This document shows, piece after piece, positions 16,375 through 26,805 of a stretch of DNA of 46,231 nucleotides. The notes beneath the pieces were generated by a model. It was not told where the DNA came from, searched no databases, and worked only from the letters and a program-made list of their open reading frames with translations. The stretch lies in assembly GCF_009696175.1 (NCBI RefSeq), contig NZ_VUMM01000013.1, positions 1 to 46,231 on the forward strand. Reading direction: 5' to 3'. A program made the translations under genes and the position numbers. The first letter of the stretch is position 1. Every line of letters begins with the position of its first letter. This DNA comes from Floccifex porci (GTDB lineage Bacteria; Bacillota_I; Bacilli_A; Erysipelotrichales; Erysipelotrichaceae).

Positions 16375-17142
16375 TTATCCAATTAATGTAACTAAAATAC
16401 CAAACAACAATACATTCATCAATAAAGAATCCACACGATCCAAGATTCCACCATGTCCAGGCAAAAGATTAGAGTAATCTTTCTTTCCTGTACTTCTTTT
16501 AATCACTGAAAAAGCCAGATCTCCTATTTCGGCAACAATCGGACACATAATACATAAACTGATGGTCAATAAAAGATCCAACTGTTTTATATAAAGTAAA
16601 GAAATCAGTAAGCTTAAAAGGAATCCTCCAATGACTCCACCAAAAAAACCTTCCCAGCTTTTTTTAGGAGACACTCTGGGAGCCATTTTATGTTTCCCTA
16701 TTTTTCTTCCTACAAAATAAGCAAACGTATCTGAACCATAAGTCGCAAAACAGATTGTCCATAAATAACGATGCTGAATTTCAATATATCCAATTGCCTG
16801 ATAGATCAGGGAAAAAATCATAAAATAAGCAATTGTCATAAAAGAATCCTGAGAGGATATGGATTTAAAAAAAATAGGCAATGACCACAATAAAGCCACT
16901 ACAAATCCATAATACGCATACATGAATGCAGACGGAATAAACCGTGATATAAGTACCGTCAATGCACATAAAGGAATATACCATACCGGCCATTCTTTTA
17001 CATTCTTATGTACACTCATCCATTCATAAGCTCCTGCGCCTACAATAAAAAGAGCCAGAATCTCTAAAGGAATTCCTCCAAAATAAACAGGTATAAAGAC
17101 AATTGCTATTATGACAACTGCTGTAATGATTCTTTGTTTCAC
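16375..17142 (-). CDS. cdsA: phosphatidate cytidylyltransferase
   Basis: A 255-aa multispanning enzyme that makes CDP-diacylglycerol from phosphatidate and CTP, the entry to phospholipid synthesis. Seven to eight hydrophobic segments are present, with the family signature GHGGILDRVDS near the C-terminus and RVSPKKSWEG about residue 155. The start overlaps uppS by 4 nt, so the two are translationally coupled. Confidence 0.95.
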   Translation of the reverse strand: MKQRIITAVVIIAIVFIPVYFGGIPLEILALFIVGAGAYEWMSVHKNVKEWPVWYIPLCALTVLISRFIPSAFMYAYYGFVVALLWSLPIFFKSISSQDSFMTIAYFMIFSLIYQAIGYIEIQHRYLWTICFATYGSDTFAYFVGRKIGKHKMAPRVSPKKSWEGFFGGVIGGFLLSLLISLLYIKQLDLLLTISLCIMCPIVAEIGDLAFSVIKRSTGKKDYSNLLPGHGGILDRVDSLLMNVLLFGILVTLIG

Positions 17143-17834
17143 GAATTCAATCCTCCATATCTACGATCTCTTTCATTAAATTCTTTGATACAGTCAATCA
17201 GACACTGCCGATCAAATTCAGGCCATGGAACAGGTGTAAAAATAAATTCCGAATAAGCCACCTGCCACAATAAGAAATTTGACAGACGTACTTCTCCACT
17301 TGTTCGTATCATCAGATCCACTTCTTCTTTCACAAAAAGATAATCCGAAAATTCTTCAATCGTCAGATCGTTTTCTCTTTTCTGTTCTTTAACCTGTTGG
17401 GCATATTTCTGTATTCCCAGTACCATTTCTCTTCGAGCACCATAATTAATAGCCAAACACAAATTCAATCCCGTATTGTTCTGGCTTAATTGAACCGCTT
17501 TCTGAATTACTTTCTGGGTATCTGAAGGAAATCTTTCCAGTTCTCCAATAAAAGTCACACGTATATTATTAGCCATTAATTCTTTCATATAACGATCAAA
17601 GAACATACCAGGTAATTTACATAAATATCCCACTTCATCTTCTGGACGCTTCCAGTTTTCTGTTGAAAAAGCATAAAGTATACATTTTTTTATTCCCAGT
17701 TCATTGGCAGCCAATCCAATTTCACGAATCATATCCGCTCCCTTTTTATGACCGGCACTTCTAGGCAATCCTCTTTTTTTGGCCCATCGACCATTTCCAT
17801 CCATAATAATCGCAACTGTTTCAGGTATTTTCAT
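17139..17834 (-). CDS. uppS: undecaprenyl diphosphate synthase
   Basis: A 231-aa cis-prenyltransferase making the C55 carrier for cell-wall synthesis. The catalytic IMDGNGRWAKKRGLPRSAGHKKG stretch is split by the usual residues (Asp at about 12, Asn14, Arg16), and the C-terminal RTSGEVRLSNFLLWQ and E-rich substrate region are intact. GAAAGGTC precedes the ATG. A TATAAT with TGA extension (17862-17867) upstream, after the frr terminator, suggests a new transcript for uppS-cdsA-rseP. Confidence 0.95.
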   Translation of the reverse strand: MKIPETVAIIMDGNGRWAKKRGLPRSAGHKKGADMIREIGLAANELGIKKCILYAFSTENWKRPEDEVGYLCKLPGMFFDRYMKELMANNIRVTFIGELERFPSDTQKVIQKAVQLSQNNTGLNLCLAINYGARREMVLGIQKYAQQVKEQKRENDLTIEEFSDYLFVKEEVDLMIRTSGEVRLSNFLLWQVAYSEFIFTPVPWPEFDRQCLIDCIKEFNERDRRYGGLNS

Positions 17835-17861
17835 AATATAGACCTTTCTAAAATATAAGAA

Positions 17862-17870
17862 ATTATATCA
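17862..17870 (-). promoter_or_regulatory. extended -10 promoter of uppS
   Basis: The minus strand reads TGATATAAT just after the frr terminator tail. The -35 position is poor (TGGGCT at 17 bp), so the call rests on the extended -10. Confidence 0.5.
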
Positions 17871-17876
17871 CATATA

Positions 17877-17900
17877 AAAATAAAAGCCCACTTAGGGCTT
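17877..17900 (-). terminator. terminator overlapping the frr stop
   Basis: The stem AAGCCC/GGGCTT with a short loop is followed by TTATTTTT on the minus strand. It separates pyrH-frr from uppS-cdsA-rseP. Confidence 0.75.
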
Positions 17901-18444
17901 ATACATTTAAGATTTCTTTCTTTTTCTTATTTACGGTATCTTCAACCGTTTTAATATAAGAATCTGTTAATTCCTGTGAATCTTCCAGTAAACCATCACG
18001 ATCGTCTTCTGTAATTGTTTTATCTTTTTTGATGGATTCATTACAGTTACGACGAATATTACGGATTGCCACTTTGGCTTCTTCTCCATATTTTTGTGCT
18101 TCTTTGGCCAATTGTTCACGACGTTCCTGTGTTAATTGTGGAACGTTAATACGAACCAAATCTGCTTCTGTTAAAGGATTCAATCCTAAATTAGCAGCAG
18201 CAATCGCATGTCCAATGGCCTTTGTAATGGAACGATCGTATGGTTTAACAACCAGTTGTGTTCCTTCTAAAACCTGAATTCTTGCCAGCTGATTGATTGG
18301 CATCATAGATCCATAATATTCTACCTGAACTCTTTCTAACAAAGAAGCACTTGCACGTCCTGTTCGAAGTACACGCAAGTTGCTTTCTAAATTATCCACT
18401 GTATCCATCATTTTTTCTTCTGCGATTTCTAAATATTCTGCCAT
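17899..18444 (-). CDS. frr: ribosome recycling factor
   Basis: A 181-aa cytosolic protein that splits post-termination ribosomes with EF-G. The full-length helical-bundle sequence shows LRTGRASASLLE (about 26-37), the central beta domain, LTEADLVRINVPQLTQERRE (about 100-120) and VAIRNIRRN. AAAGGA lies before the start, 5 nt after the pyrH stop. Confidence 0.97.
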   Translation of the reverse strand: MAEYLEIAEEKMMDTVDNLESNLRVLRTGRASASLLERVQVEYYGSMMPINQLARIQVLEGTQLVVKPYDRSITKAIGHAIAAANLGLNPLTEADLVRINVPQLTQERREQLAKEAQKYGEEAKVAIRNIRRNCNESIKKDKTITEDDRDGLLEDSQELTDSYIKTVEDTVNKKKKEILNV

Positions 18445-18449
18445 AATTA

Positions 18450-19160
18450 TTATCCTTTCTTAGTAATTAATGTACCATTTACCTGCTGATTAACCGCTTT
18501 GACAATATTTCCTGGTTCATTCATATTAAATACGACCAGATCAATATCATTATCCATACACATTGAAATTGCGGTAGAATCCATAACCTGTAATCCTTCA
18601 TTCAATACATCCATGTAATTTAATTTATCGTATTTTTTCGCATCTGGATTCTTTTTCGGATCACTGTCATATACTCCATCTACCCCATTTTTTGCCATTA
18701 AAATTACATCCGCATCAATTTCAGAAGCACGAAGAGCGGCTGTTGTATCAGTTGAAAAATAAGGAGATCCTGTACCAGCTCCAAAAATAACAATTCTGCC
18801 TTTTTCCAAATGACGTACAGCTCTTCTTAAAATAAAAGGCTCCGCCACTTTCTGCATTTCTACAGCTGTTTGAACTCTTGTCTGAACACCAATCTGTTCC
18901 AATGCATTTTGAACAGCCAATGCGTTAATAACTGTCCCCAGCATTCCCATATAGTCTCCCTGTGTTCTTTTTACACCCAGTTCTGCCATTTCTTTTCCAC
19001 GGATGATATTTCCTCCACCAACAACAATTGCCAGCTGAACTCCCTGTTCCTGAATCTGTTTTAATTCTTTGGCTAACCGGGCCAATACATCCTGATTTAA
19101 TAATTTTCCTTCACCAGATAGAGCTTCTCCACTTAACTTCAATAATACACGCTTATACAT
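18450..19160 (-). CDS. pyrH: UMP kinase
   Basis: A 236-aa amino-acid-kinase-fold enzyme making UDP from [13 protein letters not shown] at the N-terminus, [10 protein letters not shown], the [14 protein letters not shown] loop and [13 protein letters not shown] are intact. The start at 19160 matches the family; AAGGAG lies 12 nt upstream, a long spacing. A TTG start 11 codons earlier would cover this site and is rejected. A TATAAT (19193-19198) after the tsf terminator may drive pyrH-frr. Confidence 0.95.
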   Translation of the reverse strand: MYKRVLLKLSGEALSGEGKLLNQDVLARLAKELKQIQEQGVQLAIVVGGGNIIRGKEMAELGVKRTQGDYMGMLGTVINALAVQNALEQIGVQTRVQTAVEMQKVAEPFILRRAVRHLEKGRIVIFGAGTGSPYFSTDTTAALRASEIDADVILMAKNGVDGVYDSDPKKNPDAKKYDKLNYMDVLNEGLQVMDSTAISMCMDNDIDLVVFNMNEPGNIVKAVNQQVNGTLITKKG

Positions 19161-19215
19161 AAATCTTTTGCTCTCCTTTTTATTCCATGACAATTATACA
19201 CTATAATCGCAGATA

Positions 19216-19247
19216 GAAAAAGAATGAAATCCATTGGATTTCATTCT
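19216..19247 (-). terminator. terminator after tsf
   Basis: A long near-perfect stem (AGAATGAAATCC with GGATTTCATTCT) is followed by TTTTTC on the minus strand. It ends the rpsB-tsf transcript. Confidence 0.88.
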
Positions 19248-19253
19248 CTTTAA

Positions 19254-20144
19254 TTACCCTTTAATTTGTGCCATTACTTCTTCAGCAAAGTTTTCTTCGC
19301 GTTTTTCGATTCCTTCACCGGCTGCATAACGTACAAATGAAACAACGTCTGCCTGGCTTTCTTTCAGGAATTGAGATACTTTTTGTTTTTCTCCAAAAAT
19401 GTATTCCTGTTCAACTAAGCACTGATCTTTAAAGTGTTTGTCAACTTTTCCTTTTAAGATTCCTTCTAATACTTTTTCAGGTTTATTTGCCATTTTAGGA
19501 TCTTGCTGCATCATAGATAATTGAAGCTGACGTTCATGTTCAACAATTTCAGCTGGAATATCTTTTTGAGACACATAAGATGGAGACATAGAAGCCACCT
19601 GCATAGCTAAGTTTTTCGCAACTGTAGCATCTTCTTTTCCACTTAATACAACCAATGCAGAAATTTTTCCACCCATATGCATATAGCTTCCAAAGAACTG
19701 ATTGTCTTCTTTAGTTACAACCTGTACACGACGTAAAGAAATTTTTTCTCCGATTGTAGCTGTAGCATTTGTGATCAGATCAGAAATTGTTCCTTCTTCT
19801 GTTGATAATTCTAAAGCTGCTTTTTCATCAGCTGGTTTGTTTGCCAGAACCGCTGCCTGAATTTTATCTAATAAAGATAAGAATTGTTCATTTTTGCTGA
19901 CAAAGTCTGTTTCTGAGTTTACTTCAAATAATACAGCTGTATTTCCAGAAACAGCAACACGAGTCAAACCTTCTGCAGCAATACGACCTTCTTTTTTAGC
20001 TGCTTTTGCAATTCCTTTTTCACGTAACCAGTCAATGGCTTTAGCGATATCTCCATCATTGGCAGTTAACGCTTTTTTGCAATCCATCATTCCGGCACCT
20101 GTTTTTTCACGTAATTCTTTTACTTGTTTTGCAGTGATTGCCAT
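19254..20144 (-). CDS. tsf: elongation factor Ts
   Basis: A 296-aa nucleotide exchange factor for EF-Tu. It starts with the UBA-like domain, including LREKTGAGMMDCKKAL (about 10-26), and has the core signature EVNSETDFVSKNE (about 78-91) that contacts EF-Tu. Length is standard for Firmicutes. AGGAGG precedes the ATG, and it lies 16 nt after rpsB. Confidence 0.97.
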   Translation of the reverse strand: MAITAKQVKELREKTGAGMMDCKKALTANDGDIAKAIDWLREKGIAKAAKKEGRIAAEGLTRVAVSGNTAVLFEVNSETDFVSKNEQFLSLLDKIQAAVLANKPADEKAALELSTEEGTISDLITNATATIGEKISLRRVQVVTKEDNQFFGSYMHMGGKISALVVLSGKEDATVAKNLAMQVASMSPSYVSQKDIPAEIVEHERQLQLSMMQQDPKMANKPEKVLEGILKGKVDKHFKDQCLVEQEYIFGEKQKVSQFLKESQADVVSFVRYAAGEGIEKREENFAEEVMAQIKG

Positions 20145-20160
20145 ACTTGTTTCCTCCTGT

Positions 20161-21072
20161 TTATTCTGCTTTTTCTTCTACTTTTTCAGCTGGTTTTTCT
20201 TCTTCCGCTTTAGGAGCTCTGTTGAAACGACGATTTGTGTTATTTTTACGTTCAAAGTTACGTTTTCTACGTTCTTCATTACGCTGACGACGACGTCTTT
20301 CATTTTCAGCAATTTGAGCCTCTACATTTTTGATAACATCTTCCATTGTTACATCGTCTTCTGTTTCATCTAAATAAGCAATTTCTAACAATCCACCTTT
20401 AGCATCTACGATTGCATCTGCTAAAATTGTTAATACTAAACGAACAGAACGATTTGCATCGTCATTAGAAGCGATTGGATAATCTGCATCATCAGGATCA
20501 CAGTTTGTATCTAACATCGCAAATACAGGGATTCCTAATTTTTTAGCTTCTGCAACAGCATTGTGTTCTTCTTTTGGATCGATAATAACGATCGCATCTG
20601 GAAGTTTCTTCATTTCTTTGATTCCACCTAATGAAGTTTCCAGTTTTTCTTTTTCTTTACGTAAGCTTGCCTGTTCTTTCTTTGTATAAACTTCAATTTT
20701 TCCACTGGCTTCCATTTCTTCAATTTCAATTAAACGTTTAATACGTTTCTGAATTGTACGGAAGTTTGTTAATAAACCACCTAACCAGCGTTTGTTTACA
20801 TAGAATGAACCTGAACGTAAAGCCTGTTCTTCTACAACATCAGCAGCCTGTTTCTTTGTTCCTACAAATAATACTTTTCCACCACGTTCTGAGATTGCTT
20901 TTAATTCTAAATATGCATCTTCAATCTGCTGTTGTGTTTGTGCTAAGTCTACAATATAGACTCCATTACGGCTGGTATAGATGTATGGTTTCATCTTAGG
21001 GTTCCAGCGACGAGTCTGATGTCCAAAATGTACACCATTCTCTAAAAGTTTTTTCATTGATACAATTGACAT
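20161..21072 (-). CDS. rpsB: 30S ribosomal protein S2
   Basis: A 303-aa S2. The core (about 1-235) has [22 protein letters not shown] near the N-terminus, and [21 protein letters not shown] in the middle. It ends in an unusual tail of about 60 residues, first Arg-rich ([14 protein letters not shown]) and then acidic ([16 protein letters not shown]), longer than typical Bacillus S2. The start at 21072 is chosen from the family; an earlier in-frame start at 21168 would translate the mRNA leader. Confidence 0.96.
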   Translation of the reverse strand: MSIVSMKKLLENGVHFGHQTRRWNPKMKPYIYTSRNGVYIVDLAQTQQQIEDAYLELKAISERGGKVLFVGTKKQAADVVEEQALRSGSFYVNKRWLGGLLTNFRTIQKRIKRLIEIEEMEASGKIEVYTKKEQASLRKEKEKLETSLGGIKEMKKLPDAIVIIDPKEEHNAVAEAKKLGIPVFAMLDTNCDPDDADYPIASNDDANRSVRLVLTILADAIVDAKGGLLEIAYLDETEDDVTMEDVIKNVEAQIAENERRRRQRNEERRKRNFERKNNTNRRFNRAPKAEEEKPAEKVEEKAE

Positions 21073-21209
21073 AATAGTCCTACCTTTCCGTTTCTCCTCC
21101 ATCATTTCAAACGAAAGCAACACTTTGTGCACGGGCAATCGAATCCATGATGTGTGTAATAAGCGCACTCGCGCCTATGTATTATACCAAGTCAAATATC
21201 ATCATTCAA
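21073..21209 (-). promoter_or_regulatory. rpsB promoter and structured 5' leader
   Basis: On the minus strand TTGAAT (21204-21209) and TATAAT (21181-21186) are 17 bp apart; the -35 overlaps the end of hflX. The leader of about 100 nt is GC-richer than its surroundings and has a GCGC-GAGT-GCGC hairpin (21163-21174). S2 autoregulation through the rpsB leader is known in other bacteria, so this is a candidate site. The regulatory role is an inference. Confidence 0.6.
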
Positions 21210-22404
21210 GATATTTTATATATTTTGAAATCATTTTTTCGTTCATTTCCACTTCCATACAGATTCCATCTTCTTTATATTCCTGCTTTAATACTTTACA
21301 TTTCTGATTGATTTCATTTACTAGATTTCCATAAGGTATCTTTATTTTTAAAATCTGATTGGAAAATAATAATTCATCGATTGTTTTTAATAATAAAGAA
21401 ATGTCTTCTTTGGCACTGATATAAACCTGATTCGAATTTAAAAGTGGATATGGATGATCAGTTTTATCGCATTTATTATATACATTTAATACTGGAATCG
21501 AATCAGCATGTATCTGTTGTAAGGTTTCCAAAGTTACCTTCTTCTGATTCTCTAAAGAATTGGAGCTCATGTCCATCACATGTACCAGCAAATCGGCTTC
21601 TTTTACTTCTTCCAGAGTGGAATGAAACGCTTCAATTAAAGTATGTGGTAAACTGGATACAAATCCTACCGTATCCGAACATAAAAATTCATGACGATTG
21701 TATTCAATTTTTCGAGTACTTGTATTTAAGGTCGCAAACAGCATATCTTTTTCAAACACCTGTTTTTGTGACATCGCATTTAAAATGGATGACTTTCCCG
21801 TATTTGTATATCCAACCAGACATACTTTCTTTATTTCATTTTTATTTCTCTTCCTTCTTTGAAGACTTCTTTGTCCCTCCAGATTTTTCAGTTCTTTTTT
21901 TGCTCTTTGAATCTGTTTTGAAATCGTTCTGGAATCAATTTCAATTTTTTTCTCTCCTAGTCCCTTATTGCGATTTCCACCTTTCTGACGATCCATATGC
22001 GTATAGCTTCCTTTCAAACGAGGTAAGAAATACTGTAAAGTTGCCACTTCAACCTGTAAGAAGGCTTCTTTTGTCTTTGCTCGTTTTTGAAAAATCTGTA
22101 AAATCAGATAGGTACGATCCAGAACTTCACAATTCCATATCGATTCCAGTGTCTGCTGCATTGAGGGAGATAAATCACAGTTAAACACAACCGTCGAAAG
22201 ATCTTTAATGATCAGTCTTTGACGGATTTCTTCAATTTTTCCACTGTTTATACACGTTTTTTTATTGATGGAACGCAAGTTTTGGATCCATACTTCTTCC
22301 ACTTCCATTTCACATGCATAAATCAGTTGTTTCATTTCTTCTAATTCTTCTTCAAAATCCATTTGTTCAGGCAAATGAACTCCAGCCAGTAATACTTTTT
22401 CCAT
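21202..22404 (-). CDS. hflX: ribosome-associated GTPase HflX
   Basis: A 400-aa GTPase that splits stalled or heat-damaged ribosomes. It has the N-terminal HflX domain (about 1-180, with SGKIEEI and the R-rich LQYFLPRLKG-like coiled region), then the G domain: G1 GYTNTGKSS (about 197), G3 DTVGFVSSLPHTLIEAF (about 243), G4 NKCD (about 312). AAGGA lies 7 nt before the start. It follows xerC, where Bacillus has clpQY-codY. Confidence 0.95.
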   Translation of the reverse strand: MEKVLLAGVHLPEQMDFEEELEEMKQLIYACEMEVEEVWIQNLRSINKKTCINSGKIEEIRQRLIIKDLSTVVFNCDLSPSMQQTLESIWNCEVLDRTYLILQIFQKRAKTKEAFLQVEVATLQYFLPRLKGSYTHMDRQKGGNRNKGLGEKKIEIDSRTISKQIQRAKKELKNLEGQRSLQRRKRNKNEIKKVCLVGYTNTGKSSILNAMSQKQVFEKDMLFATLNTSTRKIEYNRHEFLCSDTVGFVSSLPHTLIEAFHSTLEEVKEADLLVHVMDMSSNSLENQKKVTLETLQQIHADSIPVLNVYNKCDKTDHPYPLLNSNQVYISAKEDISLLLKTIDELLFSNQILKIKIPYGNLVNEINQKCKVLKQEYKEDGICMEVEMNEKMISKYIKYLE

Positions 22405-22417
22405 AATTTTTTCCTTT

Positions 22418-22445
22418 TAAAAAACGAAAATCAATCTGATTTTCG
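22418..22445 (-). terminator. terminator overlapping the xerC stop
   Basis: The stem CGAAAATCA/TGATTTTCG is followed by six T's on the minus strand. It separates the dprA-topA-trmFO-xerC transcript from hflX. Confidence 0.85.
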
Positions 22446-23339
22446 TATCTGTTCAAGCGGATGAGCCTGTGAATAAGCTTCTTTTAATCGATTCATTGAA
22501 ACATGAGTATAGATTTGTGTGGTCGACAAAGACGAATGCCCTAATAATTCCTGCACAACTCGAATATCTGCTCCATTATCCAGTAAATGTGTCGCAAAGC
22601 TATGACGAAACATATGAGGATGAATTTTCATATTCATACCGATATCATCCGCATGTTTCTGCATTAAATATTGGACACCACGACTGGTAAGCGTATTTCC
22701 ATGATTTGAAATAAAAACCGAATCACATTTTGATTTTTTTTGCCAGTAACTTTCTTTATACTGTTTTAACTGTTTTTCAAACCCTTTAAAAAAAGGAACG
22801 ATTCTTTCTTTATTTCCTTTTCCGATGACTCTTATATATCTTTGATTCAAAGAAATATTCTTCCATGTCAGCTGAGTAAGTTCACTTACACGAAGTCCGC
22901 AGGCATATAATAGAGTAAACATCGTTTTATCTCTTAACTGGGTTAAATCCTGTACATCATATGTATTTAAAAATTCTTTAATTTCTGAGACAAACAGAAA
23001 TTCCGGAATATTTTTCTTTTTATTCATAGAAGGAAGGGTCTGTAAAGGAGATACATTCATTCCAACATATTCGTTAAGATAACGAAAAAAAGAACGAATG
23101 GAAGACAATTTACGAGCAATGGTGGAATCCTTTGCCTGTGTACCATCTTTTAATATGCGAATGGAAACCACATAGTTCAGCATAAGAAGCCTGTCCACCT
23201 GTTCAAAAGAATCGATGGACTGACTTTGAAGATAATCTTTGAACTGATATAAATCTCTTCTATAAGCTTCTATTGTTTTTTCGGATTGTGAATTCTTGCG
23301 ATAAATATAATTTAAAAATCGCTCAATATATTCATCCAT
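22431..23339 (-). CDS. xerC: tyrosine recombinase XerC
   Basis: A 302-aa site-specific recombinase that resolves chromosome dimers at dif with a XerD partner. It has the SAM-like N-terminal core-binding domain (about 1-90) and a catalytic domain with Arg in [36 protein letters not shown] and the Tyr nucleophile near residue 282. The start at 23339 has GAGG 6 nt upstream and overlaps trmFO by 8 nt; a GTG 6 codons earlier is rejected. XerC and XerD are hard to tell apart; the trmFO neighbour favours XerC. Confidence 0.9.
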   Translation of the reverse strand: MDEYIERFLNYIYRKNSQSEKTIEAYRRDLYQFKDYLQSQSIDSFEQVDRLLMLNYVVSIRILKDGTQAKDSTIARKLSSIRSFFRYLNEYVGMNVSPLQTLPSMNKKKNIPEFLFVSEIKEFLNTYDVQDLTQLRDKTMFTLLYACGLRVSELTQLTWKNISLNQRYIRVIGKGNKERIVPFFKGFEKQLKQYKESYWQKKSKCDSVFISNHGNTLTSRGVQYLMQKHADDIGMNMKIHPHMFRHSFATHLLDNGADIRVVQELLGHSSLSTTQIYTHVSMNRLKEAYSQAHPLEQIRKSD

Positions 23340-24627
23340 ACATTTCCTCAATTTCACGAATACGATTTAAAGCCTGCACAGCCATTTTTTCTTTACGTTC
23401 TTTCTTTTTGCACTTTTCTTTTAAATGCATAATTCCAAAATTCGCATTCATTGGCTGAAAATGTTTTGGATCACAATGTGTAATGTAATAAGCCTGTGAA
23501 CCCATCACACAGGTATTTCCAAAACAGACAGGTTCTTTTCCCTGCAGATACAAAGCCATATTGATTCCAGCAATCAGCCCGCTGGCACAGGATTCTACAT
23601 ATCCTTCCACACCTGTTAACTGACCGGCAAAAAACAGATCTTCTCTTTTTCTTGACTGATAGGTTTCTTTTAATACCACAGGAGAAGAAATGTAAGAATT
23701 TCGATGCATGACACCATAACGTACGATCTTACAATTTTCCAGTCCTGGAATCATTGAAAAAACACGTTTCTGTTCTGGCCATGTCAGATGCGTCTGAAAT
23801 CCTACTATATTATATAGAGAAGCTGCAACATTATCCTGTCTTAACTGTACGACCGCATAAGGATGCTGACCTTCTAATTCCAGTCCTACTGGTTTTAAAG
23901 GTCCAAACAACATCGTTTTCGGTCCTCGTTTTGCCATTTCTTCAATAGGCATACAGCCTTCAAATACATTTATATCTTCTACTCCTTCATGCATAATAGC
24001 ACATTGTGCATGAATCAGTTCCTGATAGAAAGCTTCAAATTCTTCCTTGCTCATTGGACAATTGATATAGCTGGCCTCTCCTTTATCATAGCGCGATTTA
24101 TAATACGCTCTGGAAAAATCTATGGAATCTTTTTCAATGATTGGTGCTGCAGCATCATAAAAATGAAACGTTTCCTGTTCTAAAAAAGAAACAATATTTT
24201 TCGCAAAGTCATCACTTGTCAAAGGTCCTGTGGCAATAATACAAGGTCCTTCTGGTATTTCTTTTACTTCTTTGTATTCAATTTCAATATTTGGATGATT
24301 CTTTATCGTATCCGTAATCATCTTTGAAAATCCCATCCTGTCCACAGCCAGTGCACTTCCGGCAGGAACAGCATTTAAATCTGCTGCTTTTATAATCAGA
24401 GAATCCATTATTCGTAATTCTTCTTTTAATATCCCCACCGCATTGTTCAAACTGTTAGATCGTAAAGAATTCGAGCACACCAGTTCTCCAAATAAATCTG
24501 TATGAAAAGCAGGTGGATATTTTTTAGGACGCATTTCAATCAGATGTACCTTAATTCCTCTTTTTGCGCATTGCCATGCTGCCTCACAACCAGCAAGTCC
24601 TGCCCCTATGATTGTTACCTGTTTCAT
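23332..24627 (-). CDS. trmFO: folate-dependent tRNA m5U54 methyltransferase TrmFO
   Basis: A 431-aa FAD protein that methylates U54 of tRNA using methylene-tetrahydrofolate. The N-terminal Rossmann motif [14 protein letters not shown] (about 5-18) binds FAD, and [16 protein letters not shown] (about 50) and the C-terminal [16 protein letters not shown] are family-specific. Its start overlaps the topA stop by 4 nt, and it overlaps xerC at the other end. Confidence 0.96.
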   Translation of the reverse strand: MKQVTIIGAGLAGCEAAWQCAKRGIKVHLIEMRPKKYPPAFHTDLFGELVCSNSLRSNSLNNAVGILKEELRIMDSLIIKAADLNAVPAGSALAVDRMGFSKMITDTIKNHPNIEIEYKEVKEIPEGPCIIATGPLTSDDFAKNIVSFLEQETFHFYDAAAPIIEKDSIDFSRAYYKSRYDKGEASYINCPMSKEEFEAFYQELIHAQCAIMHEGVEDINVFEGCMPIEEMAKRGPKTMLFGPLKPVGLELEGQHPYAVVQLRQDNVAASLYNIVGFQTHLTWPEQKRVFSMIPGLENCKIVRYGVMHRNSYISSPVVLKETYQSRKREDLFFAGQLTGVEGYVESCASGLIAGINMALYLQGKEPVCFGNTCVMGSQAYYITHCDPKHFQPMNANFGIMHLKEKCKKKERKEKMAVQALNRIREIEEMYG

Positions 24628-26759
24628 TTCTGTTTTTCCTTTTTTGGTTCTTTTTTTATATATTTACATTTTGGGTAATTCGAACATCCAATAAAAGTTG
24701 TACCAAAACGTGATTTTCTTTTCACAAGTTCTTTGCCACACTCTGGACAGAATTCTCCAGTTGGTTCTGGTTTTGCCTTTTCTTTTAAAGATACAATGGT
24801 CTTACATTCCGGATATTTCGAACATGCCCAGAAAGGTCCATATCGTCCTTTTTTGATTACCATATAAGACCCGCACACTGGACAGACTTTCTCCTGCCCA
24901 TTGGCATCCACTTTGATTTCTTCCTGTTCTTTAGATTCTGTGTATTTACATTTAGGAAAATTTTCACACGATACAAATTTCCCAAAACGCCCATTTCGAT
25001 ATACAAGTTCTCCCTGGCACTGCGGACATTTTCTTCCTACTTTTTCCAGTTCTACTTCCTGCATACTGCCATAGGCTTTCTGCACCAGAGGCACAAAACC
25101 ATCATAGAAATTATGTAAATACTGAATATTATCAATTTCCCCATCCGCAATCAGGTCCAGAGACTTTTCCATATCTGCTGTATATTTCACATTAATAATA
25201 GAAGAGAAATATTCCTGCAGTTTTTCATCGGTCAAAAATCCCTGATCACTTGGCACAAAGACTTTATTTTTCGAAGACTGTGAACTCTTTTCCATCGTGA
25301 CATATCCACGTTTCTGTAATGTATCAATAATCAAAGCATACGTGCTTGGTCGTCCAATGCTTCTTTCTTCCAGCTCTTTGATCAGTCTGGCTTCCGTATA
25401 GCGAGCCGGTGGTTCCGTAAAATGCTGACTGGCTTTCACTGGCACATTGGAATATACTTTTCCAGCTTCCAGTTCTGGCAACAATTCTTCGGATGTCTTT
25501 TCATATTTTCCAAATACTTTATGATATCCATCAAAAGTCATTACCTGACCACTGGCTTTAAATTCCATATGATCACAATCAAATGTTAAAGTCGTTACAT
25601 CAAAATGACTGGGCGCCATCAAAGAAGCCAAGGTACGATAATAAATCATTTCATATAATCGATTTTCATCATTTGTCAAATATGGTTTTACCGATTCTGG
25701 CGTATGAAGGATATTGGTTGGACGAATGGCTTCATGTGCATCCTGTGCATTTTTATTGTTTTTTTCATGTACTTTTCCAATATATTTTTTTCCATACGTC
25801 TGTTCAATATAATCTTTCGCATCTTTCACAAACAAATCTGACAATCTGGTAGAATCCGAACGCATATAGGTAATTAAACCTTCCATATGATCTTCCAGTT
25901 TAACTCCTTCGTACAATTTTTGCGCAATGCTCATTGTCTTTTTTGCCCCAAATCCTAACTTTGTACTGGCATCCTGCTGTAAAGTAGATGTGATATAAGG
26001 TAACTTAGGCTGTTTTTTCTTAGCCTTCTTGGTAACATCCACTAATACAAAATCATTTTTGCATCGTTCTACGATTTCATTTGCTTCTTCCTGATTCTTT
26101 AATTGTGGTTTTTTACCATCAATTTTAGTCAATGCCACATCAAAAGACTTTCTACCTTCTTTTATTGTCGCATTTATATCCCAGTATTCTTCCGAAACAA
26201 ACTTCTGAATCTCTTTTTCACGCAATACAATCAGATGTAAAGCAACCGACTGCACTCTTCCTGCAGATTTGGAATGAATCTTGTTCTGTAATAATTTACT
26301 AAGTTTAAATCCGATAATACGATCTAAAAAGCGTCGTGTTTCCTGTGACTTAACCAGTCTCATATCAATTTTACGAGGATGTTCTAAAGCATCTAAAACG
26401 GCTGGTTTTGTGACTTCGTGAAACACAATACGCTGTGTATTTTCCATATCCAGATCCAGTACACGAGCCAAATGCCAGGCAATGGCCTCCCCTTCACGAT
26501 CCGGGTCACTTGCCAGATACACCGATCCAGACTTTTTAACCAAAGCCTGTAATTCTTCTACCGTTTCTTTTTTATCTTTGCTTATTTTATAAGTTGGCTT
26601 AAAATCATTTTCTACATCTATACCAAGTCTTTCCTTCCCGGTTGTCGCAAGATCACACACATGTCCTTTACTTGAAACAACTTTATAATCCGATCCCAAA
26701 TATTTCTCAATTGTTTTCGATTTAGAAGGAGACTCCACAATAATCAAATTCTTTTTCAT
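24624..26759 (-). CDS. topA: DNA topoisomerase I
   Basis: A 711-aa type IA topoisomerase that relaxes negative supercoils. It starts with a TOPRIM domain ([14 protein letters not shown], then [13 protein letters not shown] about residue 113), has the active-site Tyr in [12 protein letters not shown] (about 305), and ends with three four-Cys zinc ribbons (about 575 to 705). The start at 26759 follows GGGGGAA; an earlier ATG at 26816 falls inside dprA and is rejected. It lies 46 nt after dprA. Confidence 0.96.
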   Translation of the reverse strand: MKKNLIIVESPSKSKTIEKYLGSDYKVVSSKGHVCDLATTGKERLGIDVENDFKPTYKISKDKKETVEELQALVKKSGSVYLASDPDREGEAIAWHLARVLDLDMENTQRIVFHEVTKPAVLDALEHPRKIDMRLVKSQETRRFLDRIIGFKLSKLLQNKIHSKSAGRVQSVALHLIVLREKEIQKFVSEEYWDINATIKEGRKSFDVALTKIDGKKPQLKNQEEANEIVERCKNDFVLVDVTKKAKKKQPKLPYITSTLQQDASTKLGFGAKKTMSIAQKLYEGVKLEDHMEGLITYMRSDSTRLSDLFVKDAKDYIEQTYGKKYIGKVHEKNNKNAQDAHEAIRPTNILHTPESVKPYLTNDENRLYEMIYYRTLASLMAPSHFDVTTLTFDCDHMEFKASGQVMTFDGYHKVFGKYEKTSEELLPELEAGKVYSNVPVKASQHFTEPPARYTEARLIKELEERSIGRPSTYALIIDTLQKRGYVTMEKSSQSSKNKVFVPSDQGFLTDEKLQEYFSSIINVKYTADMEKSLDLIADGEIDNIQYLHNFYDGFVPLVQKAYGSMQEVELEKVGRKCPQCQGELVYRNGRFGKFVSCENFPKCKYTESKEQEEIKVDANGQEKVCPVCGSYMVIKKGRYGPFWACSKYPECKTIVSLKEKAKPEPTGEFCPECGKELVKRKSRFGTTFIGCSNYPKCKYIKKEPKKEKQK

Positions 26760-26805
26760 GTTATTCCCCCATGTTTCTTTATAAAACAATAAAAATTTCC
26801 ATTTG

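Noticed and set aside
21444-22184. 246-aa plus-strand reading frame antisense to hflX
   Set aside because: It is fully inside hflX, has no recognisable domain or ribosome site, and its composition is that of a complement frame.
25583-25852. 89-aa plus-strand reading frame antisense to topA
   Set aside because: It lies wholly in topA, is rich in His/Phe as expected of a shadow frame, and has no start signal.
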